NCBI GenBank assembly: GCA_023398155.1 | Contig: JAEWSV010000500.1 | Span: forward strand, 1-8,684 | Origin: Spirochaetota bacterium | GTDB taxonomy: Bacteria > Spirochaetota > Spirochaetia > Treponematales > Breznakiellaceae | Direction of reading: 5' to 3' | DNA: 8,684 nucleotides | Shown: positions 6,449 to 8,684 of the stretch, in pieces | How the letters are laid out: every line of letters begins with the position of its first letter | How positions within the stretch are numbered: position 1 is the stretch's first letter | Made by a program: the position numbers and the translations under genes | Notes under the pieces: model-generated | Told to the model about the DNA's origin: nothing | What the model saw: the letters and a program-made list of their open reading frames with translations, nothing else | Databases searched by the model: none

Positions 6449-6795
6449 GCCGATCGCCTCATTTCTTTTGCGAGAATTGCGGCACGGAAGTTCCCCGCAA
6501 GGCGGTCCGATGCCCGGGTTGCGGCCGGCTCTTTTCTTCCGTGCGCTGTCCGAAATGCGCCTTCACCGGGTCGGAGCATCTTTTTTCCGACGGATGTCCT
6601 TCGTGCGGGTATTCCTCGGCAGGGCCGGACCGCGCGACAGGGGAGAGAGCGGGCTCCGCGCCGTTCGTTCGGAAGGACGGCCTCCGCGGTACGGCCAGGC
6701 CGGAAAACGTCGGCGCGTTGCCCCTCTGGGTGTATCTCGTCACGGCCTTCGCCCTCGTCGCCGTGGCCGTCGCCGCCGTCCTGGTCCTCCGCTGA
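6445..6795 (+). CDS. Double zinc-ribbon protein with C-terminal membrane anchor
   Basis: This 116-residue protein has two zinc ribbons in tandem. The first uses Cys9/Cys12 and Cys23/Cys26 (FFCENCG and CPGCG). The second uses Cys35/Cys38 and Cys51/Cys54 (CPKCA and CPSCG). A Gly/Arg-rich linker (about 57-89) leads to one hydrophobic segment (about 92-115, rich in Val, Ala and Leu) that ends at the very C-terminus. It is therefore predicted to sit in the inner membrane with the ribbons facing the cytoplasm. No signal peptide is visible. Its ATG overlaps the stop of the upstream gene as ATGA, a sign of translational coupling. This type of zinc ribbon usually mediates protein contacts, but its partner is unknown. 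It ends the plus-strand block, 51 bases from the convergent radical SAM gene. Confidence 0.85.
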   Translation: MSRSPHFFCENCGTEVPRKAVRCPGCGRLFSSVRCPKCAFTGSEHLFSDGCPSCGYSSAGPDRATGERAGSAPFVRKDGLRGTARPENVGALPLWVYLVTAFALVAVAVAAVLVLR

Positions 6796-6846
6796 CGCCT
6801 GAGACGCCGCTTCGCCGTCCCCGTTCCGCGCGGCGGACGCTCCGGC

Positions 6847-7923
6847 TCACTTGAACGGGAGCGATCCTCCGCAGCGTGCGCAGCGGCAGCTCGTGCCGCT
6901 CGGGCCGCTTCCGTAGGCCAGTCCCGTCGCGTCCACCCGATAGCCGTTCCTGCGTACCGCCACGGCGGCGCAATGCGGACAAACGGTATCGTTCGATTCG
7001 CCGACGATGTTGCCCACGTACACGTAGGAGAGTTTTTTCCGGCCGCGCTCCGCGATGCGGCGCAAGGAGTCCGCGCTGGTCGGCGGCGCGTTCCACCGGT
7101 ACTCGGGCCGATAGGCCGAGAGGTGCCAGGGCAGGTCCGTCGAGACGCCCGAGAGGAAACTCGCGCAGGCGTCCGTCTCGTCTTCCGAGTCGTTGAGTTC
7201 CGGAACCACCAGGGTCGTGGCCTCCACGTGGACGCCGAGTTCCACCGCGACCTCTATGAAGCGCATGACGGTCGCGAGGTCGCCACCGAGGACGCGCCAG
7301 TAGGTGGGCGCGTTGAAGGCCTTGAGGTCGACGTTCGCGGCGTCCGTGAGCGCGAGCAGTTCCCGCGCGGGGCCCTCCAGGATGCCTCCGTTCGTCACCA
7401 GGACGTTGGCGAGACCTGCCTCCCGCGCGGCTTCCATCGCGTCCCGGACGTATTCGAAATGGACTGTCGGCTCGGAGTAGGTGTACGCGATGCCGAAAGA
7501 TTTCGCGGCCAGGGCCTCATCCACGAGCGCGCGGGGAGAAAGCGTACGCGCGGCCGCGTCCGTGGCCTGGGAAATCTCCCAGTTCTGGCAGAACGGGCAG
7601 CGGAGGTTGCAGCCGACGAAGCCGACCGACAAGATGGACGAGCCGGGCCGGAAATGGTAGAGGGGTTTCTTTTCGATCGGATCGATGCTGAGGGCGGAGA
7701 CGCGGCCGTAGAAGGGGAGGGCGGGCCGGCCGCCCTGATTCGCGCGGACGCGGCAAAGCCCAGCCTTGCCCGCGGGGATGCGGCATCGGTGGGGGCAGAG
7801 TTCGCAGCGGATCGCGGGCAGGCCGGCTTTCGACGGCGCGGCTCCTGCCGGCGCGGCGCCTTCCCGATCGGCGCCTTCCGGCGCCGATCCTTCGACTCGG
7901 AAGAATCTCGGGACCGCGTTCAC
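6847..7923 (-). CDS. amrS: AmmeMemoRadiSam system radical SAM enzyme
   Basis: This is a radical SAM enzyme related to glycyl-radical activases, of the subfamily linked to AMMECR1- and Memo-like proteins; the reaction is not established. With GTG 7923 it has 358 residues. The N-terminal cysteine segment CELCPHRCRIPAGKAGLC (40-57) and IEKKPLYHF are hallmarks of the subfamily. The 4Fe-4S cluster motif is CNLRCPFC (Cys105, 109, 112), followed by QNWEISQ. A C-terminal ribbon-like group (Cys315, 318, 346, 348, 351) is also typical. The start is GTG 7923, with GAGGG four bases upstream; a longer reading frame to 8049 would run far into the preceding gene and carries unconserved sequence. Residues 10-35 form an Ala/Gly/Pro/Glu-rich linker encoded by short repeats, making the N-terminus longer than usual. 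No amrA (AMMECR1) or amrB (Memo) homologue is in the window. Confidence 0.93.
   Translation of the reverse strand: MNAVPRFFRVEGSAPEGADREGAAPAGAAPSKAGLPAIRCELCPHRCRIPAGKAGLCRVRANQGGRPALPFYGRVSALSIDPIEKKPLYHFRPGSSILSVGFVGCNLRCPFCQNWEISQATDAAARTLSPRALVDEALAAKSFGIAYTYSEPTVHFEYVRDAMEAAREAGLANVLVTNGGILEGPARELLALTDAANVDLKAFNAPTYWRVLGGDLATVMRFIEVAVELGVHVEATTLVVPELNDSEDETDACASFLSGVSTDLPWHLSAYRPEYRWNAPPTSADSLRRIAERGRKKLSYVYVGNIVGESNDTVCPHCAAVAVRRNGYRVDATGLAYGSGPSGTSCRCARCGGSLPFK
7855..7885. repeat. Short GC repeat in the N-terminal linker of the radical SAM gene
   Basis: GGCGCCTTCC occurs at 7855-7864 and again at 7870-7879, followed at once by a third GGCGCC (7880-7885). The 15-base period keeps codon phase. 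It encodes part of a low-complexity Ala/Gly/Pro/Glu stretch (about residues 13-23) lying before the first conserved cysteine, and looks like local duplication. Confidence 0.6.
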
Positions 7924-7927
7924 GGCG

Positions 7928-7932
7928 CCCTC
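7928..7932 (-). promoter_or_regulatory. Ribosome binding site fixing the GTG start of amrS
   Basis: GAGGG four bases before GTG 7923 on the minus strand. It shares its first base with the last base of the upstream TAG stop, so a ribosome ending the upstream gene finishes directly on this site. This supports coupled translation. Confidence 0.6.
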
Positions 7933-8306
7933 TACCTGAAGCTCTTCAGCACGCGCTCGTGCAAGTCCTTGGAGTTTTTCATGAGGCGGATGGGATCCTG
8001 GACCTCGAAGGGCTCGTGCATCACGCCGAAGGCGCCGCGGCGGACCCATATCCGGACGAGCCTGACGCCTTCACCGCGCTCGGTGACCGGGGCGGGCAGA
8101 TCCTCGACGTGGATCACGTCTGCGAGCTTGAATTCCATGATCGCGGGTTTTTCGCCGAAGGGCTCGAATACGAGGATGAGCTTGTCCGGCTCGAAGGGGT
8201 GCTGGCGCGGCGCGCCGGAGAAGGCTACCGCGTCTTGGGGCGGACCGCCTTCGTATTTGGCGATCTCGAAGAGGGGCGCGGTTCCGAGATAACTGGCGAT
8301 GCTCAT
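7932..8306 (-). CDS. Unrecognised 124-residue cytoplasmic protein upstream of amrS
   Basis: I do not recognise this protein. It starts MSIASYLGTAPLFEIAKYEGG and contains a strand-rich middle (LILVFEPFGEKPAIMEF, about 43-59, then VIHVEDLP), a second strand pair (VRLVRIWVRRGAFGVMHEPFEV) and a basic helical end (RLMKNSKDLHERVLKSFR). There are no cysteines, signal peptide or membrane segment, so it should be soluble. The ATG at 8306 is preferred over an upstream in-frame ATG at 8324 because GGAGG (8313-8317) stands six bases before it. Eight bases separate its stop from the amrS start, so the two are almost certainly one transcript. A role linked to the radical SAM enzyme, for example as accessory or substrate, is possible but only from context. 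It is well formed, with codon use like its neighbours, so it looks like a real gene. Confidence 0.82.
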   Translation of the reverse strand: MSIASYLGTAPLFEIAKYEGGPPQDAVAFSGAPRQHPFEPDKLILVFEPFGEKPAIMEFKLADVIHVEDLPAPVTERGEGVRLVRIWVRRGAFGVMHEPFEVQDPIRLMKNSKDLHERVLKSFR

Positions 8307-8323
8307 TCGGTACCTCCACCTCA

Positions 8324-8352
8324 ACTATACGACCTCGGGCGATCCGCGGCAA
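8324..8352 (-). promoter_or_regulatory. Promoter for the unknown gene and amrS
   Basis: On the minus strand TTGCCG (8347-8352, four of six) is followed after exactly 17 bases by TATAGT (8324-8329, five of six). The expected transcript start, near 8317, falls at the Shine-Dalgarno, giving a very short leader of about 11 bases before ATG 8306. It lies at the end of the palindrome-rich intergenic stretch and makes transcription independent of the PilZ-like gene. If this promoter is right, the alternative ATG 8324 would not be transcribed. Confidence 0.45.
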
Positions 8353-8373
8353 TGCGCGCGGCCCGCGCCTATA

Positions 8374-8493
8374 CCGGGCCCGGCCGAGCCCGGATCGCCG
8401 ATCGGGGCCGGCCGCGGTCGCGGCGCCGCGGTCGAGGGTTGAGCCGCCGCGAGGGCGGAGGCGGCCGCGCGCGGGAGGAAGCCCTGCGGCCGC
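8374..8493. repeat. GC-rich palindrome cluster between the PilZ-like and unknown genes
   Basis: This non-coding stretch packs many dyads. CCGGGC (8374-8379) pairs with GCCCGG (8388-8393). CCGATCGG lies at 8398-8405 and GGCCGGCC at 8406-8413. A perfect 12-base palindrome CGCGGCGCCGCG spans 8419-8430. GCCGCC (8443-8448) pairs with GGCGGC (8460-8465). GCGGCCGC occurs twice, at 8461-8468 and 8486-8493. In addition CCGCGGTCG is a direct repeat (8412-8420 and 8426-8434). None of the hairpins has a T-run, so a standard intrinsic terminator for the PilZ-like gene is not evident, though strong RNA structure is expected. I see no open reading frame of interest here. Confidence 0.6.
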
Positions 8494-8684
8494 TAGCCGA
8501 GGTGCTTGCGTTCGCGGAGCGGGCGTTCTTGGAGGTACGTTTCGAGGGCGGCGCGCTCGGCGTCGTCGAAGGCGGTGAAGGTGAGGGCGATGAGGCGGTC
8601 GACGCGAACTACGCCGCAGGACGGGGAAAGGATGGAGTCGCCCGCGCGGAGCGAACAGTCGGTGAGTTCCATGCCGCTCTGGAG
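8493..8684 (-). CDS. C-terminal part of a probable PilZ-domain protein
   Basis: Only the last 63 codons are in the window; the 5' part lies beyond the right edge. The visible peptide runs from LQSGMELTDCSLRAGDSI through CGVVRVDRLIALTFTAF to ERAALETYLQERPLRERKHLG before TAG. A strand-strand-helix ending with a 'V-x-V-x-x-(hydrophobic)-x-x-x-F' strand and an 'ER-x-x-L-x-x-Y-L' helix is like the end of PilZ domains, which bind cyclic di-GMP and in spirochaetes affect motility and signalling. The RxxxR and D/NxSxxG binding motifs would be further upstream and cannot be checked. The reading frame is open to the edge with consistent codon use. The coding call is good; the PilZ assignment is tentative. 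Confidence 0.6.
   Translation of the reverse strand, partial: LQSGMELTDCSLRAGDSILSPSCGVVRVDRLIALTFTAFDDAERAALETYLQERPLRERKHLG

Noticed and set aside
6805..6835. Possible bidirectional terminator between the convergent zinc-ribbon and amrS genes
   Set aside because: CGCCGC (6805-6810) can pair with GCGGCG (6830-6835), but the loop is 19 bases, the stem only six pairs, and neither side has a T-run.
7924..8049. Longer N-terminus for the radical SAM protein, starting at 8049
   Set aside because: It would overlap most of the end of the upstream gene, lacks family similarity, and the GTG at 7923 has a well-placed Shine-Dalgarno.
6973..8292. A 439-codon open frame on the plus strand opposite amrS
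   Set aside because: Antisense shadow: amrS on the other strand has full family motifs, while this frame has none.
1..8684. tRNA or rRNA genes, CRISPR array, transposase, attachment sites or toxin-antitoxin pair
   Set aside because: Nothing with the needed structure or motifs was seen. The window is nearly filled by the listed genes.

Overview
The window is dense, GC-rich bacterial chromosome with no rRNA, tRNA, CRISPR array or insertion sequence that I can see. Several features point to a spirochaete of the Treponema/Spirochaeta type. One is a Rex repressor next to an endonuclease III. Another is a long, eukaryal-like (type 2) isoleucyl-tRNA synthetase. The third is a lipoprotein gene fused to the end of ileS by overlap, the order I recall for TP0452-TP0453 in Treponema pallidum. 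The phylum call is inference from gene content, not from a marker comparison.

Layout. Bases 1-20 hold what looks like the tail of a rho-independent terminator for a plus-strand gene outside the window. Two minus-strand genes follow, read right to left: nth (741-1430, base-excision repair) and rex (36-686, NADH/NAD+ sensing repressor). A good sigma70-type promoter for rex starts inside the nth stop codon. Between nth and the plus-strand block lies a short divergent control region. It has an extended -10 element and a strong Shine-Dalgarno that together place the ileS start at GTG 1508 rather than ATG 1475.

The plus-strand block is ileS (1508-4681), a 299-residue lipoprotein overlapping it by 28 bases (4654-5553), a FmdB-family zinc-ribbon protein with an AEK-repeat tail (5587-5898), a small protein resembling the C-terminal domain of Gfo/Idh/MocA oxidoreductases without its NAD-binding half (5909-6448), and a membrane-anchored double zinc-ribbon protein joined by an ATGA overlap (6445-6795). 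A candidate internal promoter in the end of the lipoprotein gene could uncouple the last three genes from ileS.

Converging on this block is a minus-strand group. It consists of a radical SAM enzyme of the AmmeMemoRadiSam type (6847-7923), an unrecognised 124-residue protein directly upstream (7932-8306) with its own promoter, and the 3' end of a probable PilZ-domain gene (8493-8684) running off the window. The 186 bases between the last two are unusually rich in GC palindromes and short repeats.

The parts that looked least ordinary are the small genes after ileS (the TP0453-like lipoprotein, the Rossmann-less Gfo/Idh-like protein and the tail-anchored zinc ribbon) and the pairing of an unknown small protein with an orphan AmmeMemoRadiSam enzyme. 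I see no evidence for a complete new defence or mobile system here.
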